From assembly GCF_004571065.1 (NCBI RefSeq), contig NZ_SPQN01000005.1:46968-110967 (forward strand): a DNA stretch of 64,000 nt, read 5' to 3'. This DNA is from Geodermatophilus sp. DF01-2. Lineage in GTDB: Bacteria > Actinomycetota > Actinomycetes > Mycobacteriales > Geodermatophilaceae. Numbering within the stretch: position 1 is the stretch's first letter; each line of letters opens with the position of its first letter. A model generated the notes under the pieces. The model did not search any database. It saw nothing but the letters and a program-made list of their open reading frames with translations, and had not been told where the DNA came from. Below, one piece after another: positions 1-9,459 of the stretch. The position numbers and the translations under genes were made by a program.

Positions 1-147
1 ACCGGTCGGAGAACTCGATTCGGCCTGCCGATCCACGAGCCCCGTCTCATCGGCCTCACCGAGCCCATCTCCGCCCGGGAAGAGCCACAAACCCCACTCG
101 GAGCGATACAAGGGCGCACGGGGGACGAGGCGCGGCTGCAGCTGTGG

Positions 148-1698
148 TCAGCCGAGGATCTCCCTGGTGACGGCGGTCTGCTCGGTCAGGACGCCGCCGA
201 TGAGCTGCTGGGTCTCGTCGATCTGCCCGACGACGGCGCTGATCTGGGCCAGAGCGTCGACGACGCGCTCGACCTGCCCCTGGATGGCGTTCACCTTGGT
301 GTCCACGTCCTGGGTCGCCCGGGCGGTCTCGGCGGCGAGCTCCTTGACCTCGCCGGCCACCACGGCGAACCCGCGCCCGGCCTCGCCGGCCCGGGCGGCC
401 TCGATCGTGGCGTTCAGGGCGAGCAGGTTGGTCTGGTCGGCGATCCCCCGGATGACCTTGACGACCTTGCCGATGTCGGCGCTGGCCCCGCCGAGCTCGG
501 CCACCTCACGGTTGGCCTCGTCGGTCAGCCGCCGGCCGTCACCGGCCACCGCGGCGGCCGACAGCACGTTGCGCTCGACCTCGGTGATGGACTGCAGGAG
601 CTGCTCGCCCGCGGTCCGTAGCTGCTTCGCCGCGGTGAAGCGCTCGAGGGCCTGGCCGAGCAGGAAGGCCGCGTTGCGCAGGGCATCCTCCCGACCGGCC
701 GACAGCGTCAGCGTGGTGGTCGCGAAGAAGTCCATGGTGCCGACGACCTCGCCGCCGACCAGGATGGGCAGGCACACGCCCGACTTGACACCGGCCCGCT
801 GGGCGGCCGGGGCGCGGACGCAGTCGGTCACCTCGGCCAGATCCTCGACGAACACCAGGTCCCGCGTGCGCCAGGCCCGCCCCGACAGGCCGACGCCCTC
901 CTGGAAGGAGGCCGCGAGCGTGACCTCGCGGAACTCCCGGCCCGCATCGCCGGACTCGGTGGCGAAGCGCAGCACCCGCTCGGCCGGGTCGATCGCCCAG
1001 TAGGAGGCGTAGGCCCACCCGAAGCCCTGACGGATCGTCGCCAGCGCCTGCGACATCGCCTCGTCCAACGTCCGTGCCCCGGCCACCGCCCGGAGCACGC
1101 TGTTGACCGCCGCCGTGTCCTCGGCCGCCTGCGCCTGCCGTTCACCGGTGGCCACCCGCTCGATCGCCTGGGACACCAGCTGCCCGATGCGGCGCAGCGT
1201 CTCCAGCCGCTGCGCGGACGGCGACAGCGTCTCGGTGGCGAAGAAGTCCATCGTCCCGGTGACTCTGCCGTCCTCCATCAGCGGGAAGCAGACACCGCTG
1301 CGCACCCCGACGCGCTGTGCCACCGGGGCCCGAACGCAGTCGCGGACCTCGCCGATGTCGGGGACGAAGACGAGGTCACGGGACCGCCAGGCCCGCCCGG
1401 ACAGGCCCACGCCTTCCCGGAAGGACGCCGCGAGGGTGACCCGCCGGAACTCCTCGCCCGCGTCGCCCGACTCCTGCACGAACCGCAGCGCGTTCCCGAC
1501 CGGATCGATCCGCCAGTAGGAGCCGTAGGCCCAATCGAAGCGTTCCCGCACCAGGTCCAGCGCGATGCGCACCGCCTCCTCCGACGTCCGAGCGTCGGCC
1601 AGCGCCTTCACCACGGCGGTCACCGCGTCGACGTTGGCGCGCGCCTCGACGACCTCCGCGTCGCCCTCCAGCGCCTGACGGCGGTCCCTGAATCCCAA
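148..1698 (-). CDS. Soluble GAF-GAF methyl-accepting-like sensor protein
   Basis: A cytoplasmic signalling protein of about 516 residues: GAF 1 (about 25-180), GAF 2 (about 195-350), then a methyl-accepting signalling helix pair (about 365-510). The hairpin tip is recognisable by [18 protein letters not shown] followed by [15 protein letters not shown]. The two GAF domains are near copies, sharing [29 protein letters not shown] and GTMDFFAT. I see no transmembrane segment or HAMP domain, so it should sense an internal signal or cofactor. The open frame runs much further upstream, but that part is low-complexity Arg/Pro/Ala and unlike any family. I therefore place the start near a TTG at 1698 preceded by GAGGAG-type sequence. 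The exact start is uncertain. No chemotaxis genes lie nearby, so its output is unknown. Confidence 0.75.
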   Translation of the reverse strand: MGFRDRRQALEGDAEVVEARANVDAVTAVVKALADARTSEEAVRIALDLVRERFDWAYGSYWRIDPVGNALRFVQESGDAGEEFRRVTLAASFREGVGLSGRAWRSRDLVFVPDIGEVRDCVRAPVAQRVGVRSGVCFPLMEDGRVTGTMDFFATETLSPSAQRLETLRRIGQLVSQAIERVATGERQAQAAEDTAAVNSVLRAVAGARTLDEAMSQALATIRQGFGWAYASYWAIDPAERVLRFATESGDAGREFREVTLAASFQEGVGLSGRAWRTRDLVFVEDLAEVTDCVRAPAAQRAGVKSGVCLPILVGGEVVGTMDFFATTTLTLSAGREDALRNAAFLLGQALERFTAAKQLRTAGEQLLQSITEVERNVLSAAAVAGDGRRLTDEANREVAELGGASADIGKVVKVIRGIADQTNLLALNATIEAARAGEAGRGFAVVAGEVKELAAETARATQDVDTKVNAIQGQVERVVDALAQISAVVGQIDETQQLIGGVLTEQTAVTREILG

Positions 1699-2031
1699 CA
1701 ACTCCAACTCCTCGCCTCGGTCTCGGTTTCGGTGCCGGTATGCGGCACGTCCGTTCGCGCATCGGCGCGCAGGTGCCCGGCCGTCGCGATCGACTGCGCC
1801 TTCTGTCGGCATGCCGCAGCTGCGGCTTGAGTCCGATGTCGTTCCGCCGGGCCGAACCCGTCGGAGCGACGGGCATCGACGGCGAAGCCTGCCGACACAC
1901 CGGTCAGGCCCCCGTGCACCGCCCGCTGGGGCGAGGCCGATGCGCAGCGAGTCGCTGGCATGTGACCGAAGGGCGTGGGTAGGGGCCAGGGCAGCCGTGC
2001 GGACGTGCGGCTGTTGACGAGGGGAGAACCC
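1699..2031. other. Divergent intergenic region without recognised gene
   Basis: About 330 bases between the divergent GAF-MCP gene and the small unknown gene at 2032. It should hold promoters for both, but I cannot pick out convincing -35/-10 hexamers or an operator. Its right end carries the AGGGGAG ribosome binding site of the downstream gene. Confidence 0.4.
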
Positions 2032-2301
2032 GTGCCTGACGTATCTCAGCCCATCACCGACAACAGCGTGAAGGTGCGCCAGCTCAGCCACTACCAGTTC
2101 AGCTGGGTGGCCGGTGAGCCCGGGAAGCCCGGCACCTTCACCCTGCAGTTGGTGCTGGACCAGGGTGCCTGGGAAGAGGTCCTGACCGTGGACCGGGACG
2201 ACGCCGACGTCCTCCAGGACCTGCTGGCGAACACCGGCACCGTCCACTACGACGTCGGTCGGCGTGTGCTGATGTTCGGCGTCACCCCGGCCGGCAGCTG
2301 A
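2032..2301 (+). CDS. Small conserved-looking hypothetical protein (89 aa)
   Basis: An 89-residue protein started by GTG at 2032, eight bases after an AGGGGAG ribosome binding site. An in-frame start further upstream has no such site. The sequence has balanced composition and alternating hydrophobic residues ([47 protein letters not shown]), which suggests a small beta-rich soluble fold. No signal peptide or membrane segment is visible. A perfect hairpin follows 15 bases after the stop, so it is probably a monocistronic unit. I do not recognise the family and assign no function. Confidence 0.6.
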   Translation: MPDVSQPITDNSVKVRQLSHYQFSWVAGEPGKPGTFTLQLVLDQGAWEEVLTVDRDDADVLQDLLANTGTVHYDVGRRVLMFGVTPAGS

Positions 2302-2316
2302 CATCCACAGGAGCGC

Positions 2317-2361
2317 GCGAGGGCCCGCCGACCGGCTCGTACCGGGTCGGCGGGCCCTCGC
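2317..2361 (+). terminator. Perfect 17-bp hairpin after the small ORF
   Basis: Positions 2317-2333 are exactly complementary to 2345-2361, with an 11-base loop. The stem is almost all G/C and sits 15 bases after the stop at 2301. There is no T-tract, which is usual for actinobacterial terminators. It should stop transcription from the left and insulate gpgS. Confidence 0.7.
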
Positions 2362-2555
2362 CCTGGCCGGAGCAGGACCTGGTCTTGAGCACTCCCCTCG
2401 GGCCGACGTGACGACGTTCACCGGGGGTGCGCGACCCGCGCGGGGCATGAACCGATCGGACGACTTCTCGACGGCCGGCGTCCGCGCGAACGACGAAGAT
2501 CCCCGGCGCCATGCGGCCGGCAACGGATCCCGAACCAGCGACTGGAGTGTGGGCT

Positions 2556-3539
2556 GTGCAGACCGATGTCTCGCGGTGGCTGAGCCGCCGGACCTATGTG
2601 GGCGCCGACTATGACGCGGCCACCCTGTGCGAGGCCAAGCGCCGCCGGGGCGTCACGGTCAGCGTGGTGCTCCCGGCGCTCGACGAGGAACGCACGGTCG
2701 GCGCGATCGTCTCGGCCATCCGCCGCGAGCTCGTGGAGCGCACCCCGCTGGTCGACGAGCTGGTGGTGGCCGACAGCGGCTCCACGGACCGCACGGCCGC
2801 CGTCGCCGCCGCGGCCGGTGCCCGGGTGATCACCGTGGACGACCTCCTCCCGTCCCACGGACAGGTCCCGGGGAAAGGCGAAGCGCTGTGGAAGTCCCTG
2901 TACGCCACCGATGGTGACCTCGTCGTCTTCGTGGACTCCGACCTGGTCGCCTTCGACGCCCAGTTCGTCGTCGGTCTGCTCGGTCCACTCCTCTCCGACC
3001 CATCCGTGGGGTACGTCAAGGCGCTCTACGACCGCCCGCTGACGACGGCGGAGGGGATGATCCCGACCGGCGGGGGCCGGGTGACCGAGCTGCTCGCGCG
3101 GCCGCTGCTCAACGCCCTGTGGCCGGGGCTGGCCGGCTTCGTGCAGCCCTTGTCCGGCGAGTACGCCGGGCGTCGGGAGCTGCTGGAACAGGTGCCGTTC
3201 GTCTCCGGCTACGGCGTCGAACTGGGCCTGCTGGTCGACCTGGCCGAGGTGGCCGGCATCGACGCTCTCGCGCAGGTCGACCTGGGCACCCGTCAGCACA
3301 CCCATCAGTCCGACGCCGCACTGGGCCGGATGGCCGGACAGATCTTGCAGACCGCCTTGGCGCGCTGTCCTGACATCGCTGTCCGGAACGACGCCCTGAT
3401 GCAGTACGTGCGCACCGGCATGGAGGTCGAGCCGGTGACCTGGGACGTCGGCGTGCGCCAGCGGCCGCCGATGCGGACGGTGCCGGCCTACGCCGCCCGC
3501 CGGTCGGCCAGGGAGGCCCGGCTGGGGCGGTCGGCGTGA
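2556..3539 (+). CDS. gpgS: Glucosyl-3-phosphoglycerate synthase
   Basis: GT81-family, GT-A fold enzyme. It transfers glucose from a nucleotide sugar to 3-phosphoglycerate, the first step to glucosylglycerate and, in mycobacteria, methylglucose lipopolysaccharides. Seen: [15 protein letters not shown] near residues 35-50, the metal-binding DSD at 127-129 within [45 protein letters not shown] and [12 protein letters not shown], all characteristic of GpgS. I choose GTG at 2556 (327 aa) because GGAG lies eight bases upstream. An in-frame ATG at 2511 would add 15 residues but has a poor ribosome binding site. The next glycosyltransferase overlaps its stop by four bases, so both are co-translated. 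No GpgP phosphatase is nearby. Confidence 0.9.
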   Translation: MQTDVSRWLSRRTYVGADYDAATLCEAKRRRGVTVSVVLPALDEERTVGAIVSAIRRELVERTPLVDELVVADSGSTDRTAAVAAAAGARVITVDDLLPSHGQVPGKGEALWKSLYATDGDLVVFVDSDLVAFDAQFVVGLLGPLLSDPSVGYVKALYDRPLTTAEGMIPTGGGRVTELLARPLLNALWPGLAGFVQPLSGEYAGRRELLEQVPFVSGYGVELGLLVDLAEVAGIDALAQVDLGTRQHTHQSDAALGRMAGQILQTALARCPDIAVRNDALMQYVRTGMEVEPVTWDVGVRQRPPMRTVPAYAARRSAREARLGRSA

Positions 3540-4747
3540 AGATCCTCATGGACGCCGGGCCGTGGCTGGCGGTGCCACCCGGGGGGTACGGCGGGGTGGA
3601 GAACGTCGTCGCCACCTTGACGACCGAGTTGCGCCGTCGGGGACACAGCGTGGTCCTGGCCACCGTGGGGGAGAGCGACCTCCCGGTGGAGGAGCGCGTG
3701 GCGGCCTTCCCCACCGGGCAGTTCGGCCGCCTGGCCGCGCCCTATCCGGGGGTGGTCGGCATCGCCCACGCCCACGAGCAGGTCGTGCTGGACACGATCG
3801 GGCGGCACGCCGCCGCCGGGCAGCCGTTCGACATCGTGCACACGCACGTGGAGGTCGTCGGCCCGGCCGTGCTGGGAGCACTGGGCCGGAGCGGCCCGCC
3901 GGTGCTGGCCACGCTGCACTGGGACCTGCACCGCAACGCCGACTTCTGGGCCGGCTTCGACGGCCGAGGCCGGGTGTTCTACGCCGGCGTCTCCGCCGCT
4001 CAGGTCGCCCGCGGACCGGAACTCCTGCGGCGCCAGACCCTCGGCGCCGTCCCACTGGCGGTGCCGCTCAGCCGGCATCCCCGGCCGGCGGCACCCTCCG
4101 AACGCCGTCCGGACGTGGTCGCGCTCGGACGGATCACGCCGCTCAAGGGCACCGCCGTCGCGGTCCGCGCGGCGCGGCAGGCCGGGCTGCCGGTGGTGCT
4201 GGCCGGGCCGGTGGCCGGACGCCCGGACGAGGCGTCCCTGCGCCGGAACCTGGCCGACCCGGCGGCGCACCTGCACGGCAACGTCGACGTCCGCTACTTC
4301 CTCGACGAGGTGGCACCGCTGCTGGACGGTGTGACCGCCCGGTGGATCGGCAACGTCTCCGGAGAGGCCAAGGACGACCTGCTGCGGTATGCGCAGGCCG
4401 CACTCTTCCCGATCGACTGGGAGGAGCCGGGCGGCACAGCGGTCTGCGAGGCGCTGGCCGCCGGGACGCCCGTCGTGGCGATGGCCCGCGGCTGCCTGCC
4501 CTCGCTCGTCGAGCCCGGAGTGACCGGGTTCCTCGCCGAGGACGAGGCCGGCTTCGCACGCGCCGTCGGCCGACTCGACGAGCTCGACCCGGCTGCCTGC
4601 ATGGCCGCCGCCCGCCGCCGGTTCGCCCCGGCGTCGATGGCCACGGCCTACGAACGGCTCTACTCCGAGGCGATGGCCCTCGCCGGCGGTACCGGGACGG
4701 TGGCCGGGCGAGCCCAGGACATTTCGGGATCGGCGAAGTCGGCATGA
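3536..4747 (+). CDS. GT4-family glycosyltransferase coupled to gpgS
   Basis: A 403-residue GT-B glycosyltransferase. The N-terminal acceptor domain begins [20 protein letters not shown] and includes the HTHVE region. The C-terminal donor domain shows ALGRITPLKGTAVAVRAA, then DWEEPGGTAVCEALAAGTPVVA, the EX7E-type nucleotide-sugar site of GT4 enzymes. The GTG start overlaps the gpgS stop (GTGA). That coupling suggests it extends glucosylglycerate or a related acceptor, as in mannosylglucosylglycerate or polysaccharide pathways. This is inference from context: sugar and acceptor cannot be read from sequence. The last 25 residues are low complexity. Confidence 0.85.
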   Translation: MKILMDAGPWLAVPPGGYGGVENVVATLTTELRRRGHSVVLATVGESDLPVEERVAAFPTGQFGRLAAPYPGVVGIAHAHEQVVLDTIGRHAAAGQPFDIVHTHVEVVGPAVLGALGRSGPPVLATLHWDLHRNADFWAGFDGRGRVFYAGVSAAQVARGPELLRRQTLGAVPLAVPLSRHPRPAAPSERRPDVVALGRITPLKGTAVAVRAARQAGLPVVLAGPVAGRPDEASLRRNLADPAAHLHGNVDVRYFLDEVAPLLDGVTARWIGNVSGEAKDDLLRYAQAALFPIDWEEPGGTAVCEALAAGTPVVAMARGCLPSLVEPGVTGFLAEDEAGFARAVGRLDELDPAACMAAARRRFAPASMATAYERLYSEAMALAGGTGTVAGRAQDISGSAKSA

Positions 4748-4836
4748 CGCCGTCCCCTCGACGGCGGGACACGGTCGAGGTCGTGCCCCACAGGTAGCCG
4801 TCGACGCTCTTCTCCGACGGGCGGTGGCCGGTCTCC

Positions 4837-5310
4837 TCAGTCGCCCGAGTGCCAGCGGGGGAGCGCCAGGGCGGCGTCCATGCGCCGGAGCTCGTCCCGG
4901 TGCAGGGCGCTGAGTCGACCCAGGAGCTGCTCGCCCTCGCCGGTCAACGCCACCCGGACGGCGCGGGCGTCGTCCGGGTCCGGCATCCGGCGGACGAGGT
5001 CCTGTCGCTGCGCCCGGGTGACCAGCTCGACGACGCTGTGATGGCGCAACTGCAGTCGATCGGCCAGCTCCCGGACGACGGCCCAGTCCCGCCCCGGAAA
5101 CCCCTTGATCGCCAGCATGAGCTGGTACTGCTGCGGGGTGAGGCCGTGCTGCCGCACCGCTTCTTCGCTGAAGCGCAGATAGCGGCGGATGCCGAACCGG
5201 AATCGGGCCAAGGCCTCGAAGTCCTCCTTGGTCAGCCGGCCTCCGTCCGGCGATTCGTCGTCCGACCCGGACCTGCGGCTGCCGACCGACGGTCCCTCGT
5301 CACCTGCCAC
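4837..5310 (-). CDS. MarR-family transcriptional regulator
   Basis: A 157-residue dimeric winged-helix repressor. After a polar 25-residue N-terminus come the dimerisation helix (FEALARFRFGIRRYLRFSE), the recognition region LADRLQLRHHSVVELVTRA and the wing with DPDDARAVRVALTGEG, the usual MarR order. It diverges from the universal stress gene across 87 bases that contain a short palindrome, so it probably represses itself and that gene. The inducing ligand is unknown. Confidence 0.88.
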   Translation of the reverse strand: MAGDEGPSVGSRRSGSDDESPDGGRLTKEDFEALARFRFGIRRYLRFSEEAVRQHGLTPQQYQLMLAIKGFPGRDWAVVRELADRLQLRHHSVVELVTRAQRQDLVRRMPDPDDARAVRVALTGEGEQLLGRLSALHRDELRRMDAALALPRWHSGD

Positions 5311-5321
5311 GGTGGAAACAT

Positions 5322-5334
5322 ATCGTGTTACGAT
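5322..5334. promoter_or_regulatory. Candidate MarR operator, ATCGT-GTT-ACGAT
   Basis: A five-base inverted repeat with a three-base spacer in the most AT-rich part of the marR/usp divergent spacer, 12 bases from the marR start. Size and position suit an autoregulatory MarR site, but a short palindrome can arise by chance. Confidence 0.4.
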
Positions 5335-5397
5335 GGCTTCGTCGGCGTCGGGTGCCGCAGACGAGCTCCTGCGGTCATTGGCGCAGAGGAGACGATC

Positions 5398-5949
5398 ATG
5401 ACCGGCAACGGGTCGACCGGTTCCACCACCGACGCGGTCGCGGATTCCGTCGGCGCCCCGGGCGTGGAGGAGAACCTGCGGTCCGTCACCGGCGTCGTCG
5501 TCGGGGACGACGGTTCAGCGGCGTCCCGGGATGCGGTGCTCTGGGCTGCCGAGGACGCCGCCCGGCGTGGCGCCCCACTGCACGTCGTCCGCTGCTGGCA
5601 GATGACCACCGCTCCCCAGCCCGGCTCCTGGAAGGTCGGTTACATCCCTCCCTTGGAGGACTGGGAGCAGGCGGTGATCCGGGAGCTCGACGCCGCGTGG
5701 GCGTCGCTGCGGGACCGGGTTCCCGAGCTGCGCCTCCATGCCGTGCACGGCAGGCCGGGTCGCGTGCTCGTCGAGGCGTCCCGGGACGCCGATCTCGTCG
5801 TCGTCGGCTCGCGCGGCCACGGCCGGCTCGCCGACCTCGTTCTCGGCTCGGTCGCCACGGACGTCGCGCGCGAAGCGCAGTGCCCGGTCGTCATCGTCCG
5901 GCCCCGGACCGACCGTCCCGGCGAAGACGACGCCACCAGGGCCGGCTGA
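5398..5949 (+). CDS. Universal stress protein (UspA family, ATP-binding type)
   Basis: A single UspA domain of 183 residues. VTGVVVGDDGSAASRDAV begins the fold, and the C-terminal GSRGHG, LADLVLGS and VVIVRPR pieces form the G-x2-G-x9-G-S nucleotide-binding motif of ATP-binding Usp proteins. The ATG at 5398 follows an AGAGGAG ribosome binding site. About 30 disordered polar residues precede the domain. It diverges from marR and is likely under its control. Usp proteins generally support survival in stress or stasis; the specific role here is unknown. Confidence 0.9.
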   Translation: MTGNGSTGSTTDAVADSVGAPGVEENLRSVTGVVVGDDGSAASRDAVLWAAEDAARRGAPLHVVRCWQMTTAPQPGSWKVGYIPPLEDWEQAVIRELDAAWASLRDRVPELRLHAVHGRPGRVLVEASRDADLVVVGSRGHGRLADLVLGSVATDVAREAQCPVVIVRPRTDRPGEDDATRAG

Positions 5950-5950
5950 T

Positions 5951-5969
5951 GCCGACGAGTGGCGTCGGC
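5951..5969 (+). terminator. Weak hairpin after the usp gene
   Basis: GCCGACG (5951-5957) pairs with CGTCGGC (5963-5969) around a five-base loop, starting two bases after the usp stop. A short GC-only stem without a T-tract; a weak terminator at best. Confidence 0.3.
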
Positions 5970-6166
5970 GCGCCGCCCGTGTAGCTCCCTCAGGTCGAGA
6001 GCCCACCGGTCTGCGCGCCGCCTCGGCCCCAGCCGACCGGTGGGACGACGAGCCGGTGCACAGCGGGCGTGCTCGGACGACCTGTGTGACGCTGACCACG
6101 CCAGCGCCCTGACCTCTCGAAGTCGCCGAGGTCGCAGAGGCGGTAGGTCGGTGGAGGGAGACCAGG

Positions 6167-6469
6167 ATGTTGTTGACCCTCAAGGAGCGGGAGAAGCTGC
6201 TGATCTTCACCGCCTCCGAGCTGGCACTCAAGCGGAAGGCCCGAGGTCTCAAGCTCAACCTCCCCGAGGCCACCGCGGTCATCACCGCCTTCCTGCTGGA
6301 AGGGGCCCGTGACGGGCGTTGCAAAGCGGACCTGCAGAACGACGGCCGCCACGTGCTCACCCGCGAGGACGTGATGGACGGGGTTCCGGAGATGCTGGCC
6401 CAGTTGCACGTCGAGGCGACCTTCCCCGACGGGACCAAGCTGATCACTCTGCCGGAGCCGATCCAGTGA
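6167..6469 (+). CDS. ureA: Urease gamma subunit (cluster 1)
   Basis: A 100-residue urease gamma chain, normal length for a separate subunit. It has the family opening [19 protein letters not shown], then [20 protein letters not shown], the helix around [11 protein letters not shown], and [13 protein letters not shown]. The ATG at 6167 follows GGGAGACC. It begins a tight operon ureA-ureB-ureC-ureF-ureG-ureD with 1-11 base overlaps. Urease hydrolyses urea to ammonia and carbamate in the cytoplasm. Confidence 0.96.
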   Translation: MLLTLKEREKLLIFTASELALKRKARGLKLNLPEATAVITAFLLEGARDGRCKADLQNDGRHVLTREDVMDGVPEMLAQLHVEATFPDGTKLITLPEPIQ

Positions 6470-7053
6470 ACCGGCTCGGTCAGCGGGTCAAGGACACGCT
6501 GTCCAACCGGATGCAGCAGCCCGGCGGGGCAGGGCAGTCGCTGACGAGTCGCGCGCTGGCCTGGGCGCAGCACGCGGCGGAGCGCAACCCGGGACTGGCG
6601 AAGCTGGCCGGCCGGATGGCGAGCCCGATGCCGCCGCCGTCCAGGACGCGTCCCGGCAGCGGGAAGGACGTCCCGCTGGGGTCGGGCAAGGGAGGCGCGA
6701 TCGCGATCACCCATCCCGGTGCCGACTCCTCGGCCCGCCCCGGCACGCCCGGCGAGATCCTCTACGGCGAGGGGCCGATGGAGATCAACGTCGGGCGCGA
6801 GGCCGTCACGGTGACCGTCGTCAACACGGCGGACCGGCCGATCACCGTGGGCTCGCACTACCACTTCGCCGAGGCCAACCCGGCACTCTCCTTCGACCGA
6901 CAGGCCGCCTGGGGACGACGGCAGAACATCATCGCCGGGGGCATGACCCGCTTCGATCCCGGGTCTCGCCAGGAGATCGAACTGATCCCGTTCGCCGGGC
7001 GGCGCATCGCCGCCGGTTTCCGCGGCGAGTGCGCGGGCCCGCTCGATGGCTGA
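6466..7053 (+). CDS. ureB: Urease beta subunit with about 92-residue N-terminal extension (cluster 1)
   Basis: A 195-residue protein whose C-terminal ~100 residues are a normal urease beta subunit: [58 protein letters not shown]. The first ~92 residues are extra. They contain an amphipathic stretch ([20 protein letters not shown]) and a Gly/Pro/Ser linker. The GTG at 6466 overlaps the ureA stop by four bases, so this frame is very likely the translated one. Free beta subunits are usually only about 100-130 residues. The extension might affect assembly or location; no function is known to me. Confidence 0.92.
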   Translation: MNRLGQRVKDTLSNRMQQPGGAGQSLTSRALAWAQHAAERNPGLAKLAGRMASPMPPPSRTRPGSGKDVPLGSGKGGAIAITHPGADSSARPGTPGEILYGEGPMEINVGREAVTVTVVNTADRPITVGSHYHFAEANPALSFDRQAAWGRRQNIIAGGMTRFDPGSRQEIELIPFAGRRIAAGFRGECAGPLDG

Positions 7054-8755
7054 GATCGAACGCCAGGAGTACGTGGCGACGCTGGGCCCCACGACGGGCG
7101 ACCGGCTGCGCCTGGCCGACACCAGCCTCGTCATCGAGATCGAGGAGGATCACTGCGTCGGCGGCGACGAGAACGTCTTCGGCGGCGGCAAGTCCGGCCG
7201 TGAGTCCCAGGGCCAGTCGCACACCCCACGCACTGAGGGCACGCCCGACCTGATCGTGACCAACGTGGTGATCCTGGATCACTGGGGCATCGTCAAGGCC
7301 GACGTCGGCATCCGGGACGGGCGCTTCACCGCCGTCGGCAAGTCCGGCAACCCCGACATCATGGACGGCGTGCACCCCGATCTCGTCGTCGGGCCGTCCA
7401 CGGAGATCATGAACGGCACGGGGCTGATCATGACCGCGGGTGCGATCGACACCCACGTGCACCTGGTGTCCCCGCCCATGGCCGAGGTGGCGCTGGACGC
7501 CGGCATCACGACCATCGTCGGCGGCGGCACCGGTCCGACCAGCGGCTCGCAGGCGACGCTGGCCACGCCGGGCGCCTGGTGGCTCGAGCGCATGTTCGAG
7601 GCGATGGATCCGTGGCCGGTGAACGTGGCGTTCCTGGGCCGCGGTACCACCGTCTCGGAGGACGCGCTGTGGGAGCAGCTGCGCGCCGGAGCCGCGGGCT
7701 TCAAGTGCCACGAGGACTGGGGCGCCACGCCGGCAGTGATCGACGCCGCGTTGAGGGTCGCCGACGCGTCCGGCGTGCAGGTCGCGATCCACAGCGACAC
7801 CCTGAACGAGGCGGGCTTCGTCGAGGACCTGCTGCGCACGGCCGCCGGCCGGACGTTCCACGCCTATCACACCGAGGGCGCCGGCGGCGGGCACGCGCCC
7901 GACATCATCCGCATCGCCGCCGAGGCCCACGTGCTGCCCTCCTCGACGACGCCCACGCGGCCGTTCACGGTCAACACCGCGGACGAGCAGCTGGACATGG
8001 TGCTCGTCGCCCATCACCTCAACCCGAAGGTCCCGGCCGAGCTGCAGTTCGCCGAGAGCCGGGTCCGGGCGACGACGATCGCGGCGGAGGACGTCCTCCA
8101 GGACATCGGCGCGATCTCGGCGATGTCCTCCGACGCCCAGGCGATGGGCCGGCTCGGGGAGACGGTGCTGCGCACCTGGCAGACCGCCCACGTGATGAAG
8201 GAGCTGCGCGGCCCGCTGCCGGGCGACGGCCGGGCCGACAACCACCGGGCCCGCCGCTACGTCGCCAAGTACACGATCTGCCCCGCCGTGATCCACGGCC
8301 TCGAACGCGAGATCGGGTCGATCGAGGTCGGCAAGCTGGCCGACTTCGTGCTCTGGGAGCCGGCGCTGTTCGGCGTCAAGCCGACCTCGGTGTTCAAGGG
8401 AGGCATGGCCGCGATGGCCATGCTGGGGGACCCGAACGCCTCGGTGCCCACCCCGCAACCGGTGCTCGCCCGGCTCGGCTACAACACGCACACGCGGGCC
8501 GCGCAGGCCACCAGTCTCGCGTTCGTCTCCCCGTCGGCCCTGGACGACGGCCTGGCGGACCGGCTCGACGTGCACCGGCGGCTGGTGGCGGTGGAGAACG
8601 TCCGCGGCCGGACGAAGGCCGACCTCCCGCTCAACGATGCGCTGCCGGAGATCGACGTCGACCCGGACACCTTCCAGGTGCGCATCGATGGCGAGGTGGT
8701 CGACCATTCGCCGGTCACCGACCTGCCGATGACCCAGCGCTATTTCCTCTTCTGA
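7046..8755 (+). CDS. ureC: Urease alpha subunit, flap cysteine replaced by Ala (cluster 1)
   Basis: Catalytic subunit, 569 residues. Numbering is three higher than Klebsiella urease with no gaps through the active site. Nickel ligands are present: H137 and H139 (DTHVH), bridging K220 (GFKCHEDWG), H249, H275 and D363 (SSDAQAMGR). Catalytic H323 and R339 are also there. The mobile-flap cysteine (Klebsiella C319) is alanine 322 in VAHHLNP. The usual ICPQQ after the HxH motif is replaced by VSPPM. In Klebsiella, a Cys-to-Ala change at this position leaves an active enzyme that is less sensitive to thiol reagents, so this one should be active. Its ATG overlaps ureB by eight bases. Confidence 0.96.
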   Translation: MAEIERQEYVATLGPTTGDRLRLADTSLVIEIEEDHCVGGDENVFGGGKSGRESQGQSHTPRTEGTPDLIVTNVVILDHWGIVKADVGIRDGRFTAVGKSGNPDIMDGVHPDLVVGPSTEIMNGTGLIMTAGAIDTHVHLVSPPMAEVALDAGITTIVGGGTGPTSGSQATLATPGAWWLERMFEAMDPWPVNVAFLGRGTTVSEDALWEQLRAGAAGFKCHEDWGATPAVIDAALRVADASGVQVAIHSDTLNEAGFVEDLLRTAAGRTFHAYHTEGAGGGHAPDIIRIAAEAHVLPSSTTPTRPFTVNTADEQLDMVLVAHHLNPKVPAELQFAESRVRATTIAAEDVLQDIGAISAMSSDAQAMGRLGETVLRTWQTAHVMKELRGPLPGDGRADNHRARRYVAKYTICPAVIHGLEREIGSIEVGKLADFVLWEPALFGVKPTSVFKGGMAAMAMLGDPNASVPTPQPVLARLGYNTHTRAAQATSLAFVSPSALDDGLADRLDVHRRLVAVENVRGRTKADLPLNDALPEIDVDPDTFQVRIDGEVVDHSPVTDLPMTQRYFLF

Positions 8756-9459
8756 TGGCCGGCACGGGCGCCGCGGAGGCGACAGGGGCCGACGCGGCCG
8801 CGGCGCTCCTGCTGCTGTCCGACGGTCGCCTTCCGGCCGGGGGACACGCCCACTCCGGCGGGCTCGAGGCGACGGTAGCCGCCGGCCGGGTGCACGACGT
8901 GGCCTCGTTGGAGGGGTTCCTCCGCGGCCGCGCCGCCACCAGCGGAACGGTGGCGGCCGCCTTCGCGGCCGCGGCGTGCGCCAGGGTGATCCGCGGTGAG
9001 GTCGCCGACCTGGGAACCCTCGACGCGGAGCTGGACGCCCGCATGCCCTCCCCGGCGCTGCGGGCGACCTCGCGCAAGCTGGGCCGCCAGCTCCTGCGCG
9101 CCGTCCGCGTGATCCGGCCGCACCCCTGCTGGGACGAGATCGGCACCAGCCCGCACCATCCTCTGGTGCTCGGCGCCGCTTGCGCGGCTGCCGGACTGCC
9201 GCCCAGGGCAGCCGCGCTGGCCGCCGTCCACGACGCGGTGGTCGGGCCGGCCACCGCCGCCGTCCGGCTGCTCGGCCTCGACCCGTTCGCGACCCACGCC
9301 GCCCTGGCGCGGCTGGGGCCGATGCTCGACCGGATCGCCGCCGATGCCGACAGCTGTGCCGTCGGCGACCCCGCCGACCTACCAGCCGACAGCGCTCCGC
9401 TGCTCGACCTCGCCGCAGAACAGCACGCCACCTGGGAGGTGCGTCTCTTTGCTTCCTGA
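8755..9459 (+). CDS. ureF: Urease accessory protein UreF
   Basis: A 234-residue all-helical urease chaperone. The UreF N-terminal signature is present in a slightly modified form: [20 protein letters not shown], where most UreF proteins read SD.R.P.G.F.HS.GLE. It joins UreD and UreG in the complex that loads nickel into apo-urease and gates UreG GTPase. The ATG at 8755 overlaps the ureC stop by one base (TGATG). The C-terminus overlaps ureG by eleven bases. Confidence 0.9.
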   Translation: MAGTGAAEATGADAAAALLLLSDGRLPAGGHAHSGGLEATVAAGRVHDVASLEGFLRGRAATSGTVAAAFAAAACARVIRGEVADLGTLDAELDARMPSPALRATSRKLGRQLLRAVRVIRPHPCWDEIGTSPHHPLVLGAACAAAGLPPRAAALAAVHDAVVGPATAAVRLLGLDPFATHAALARLGPMLDRIAADADSCAVGDPADLPADSAPLLDLAAEQHATWEVRLFAS

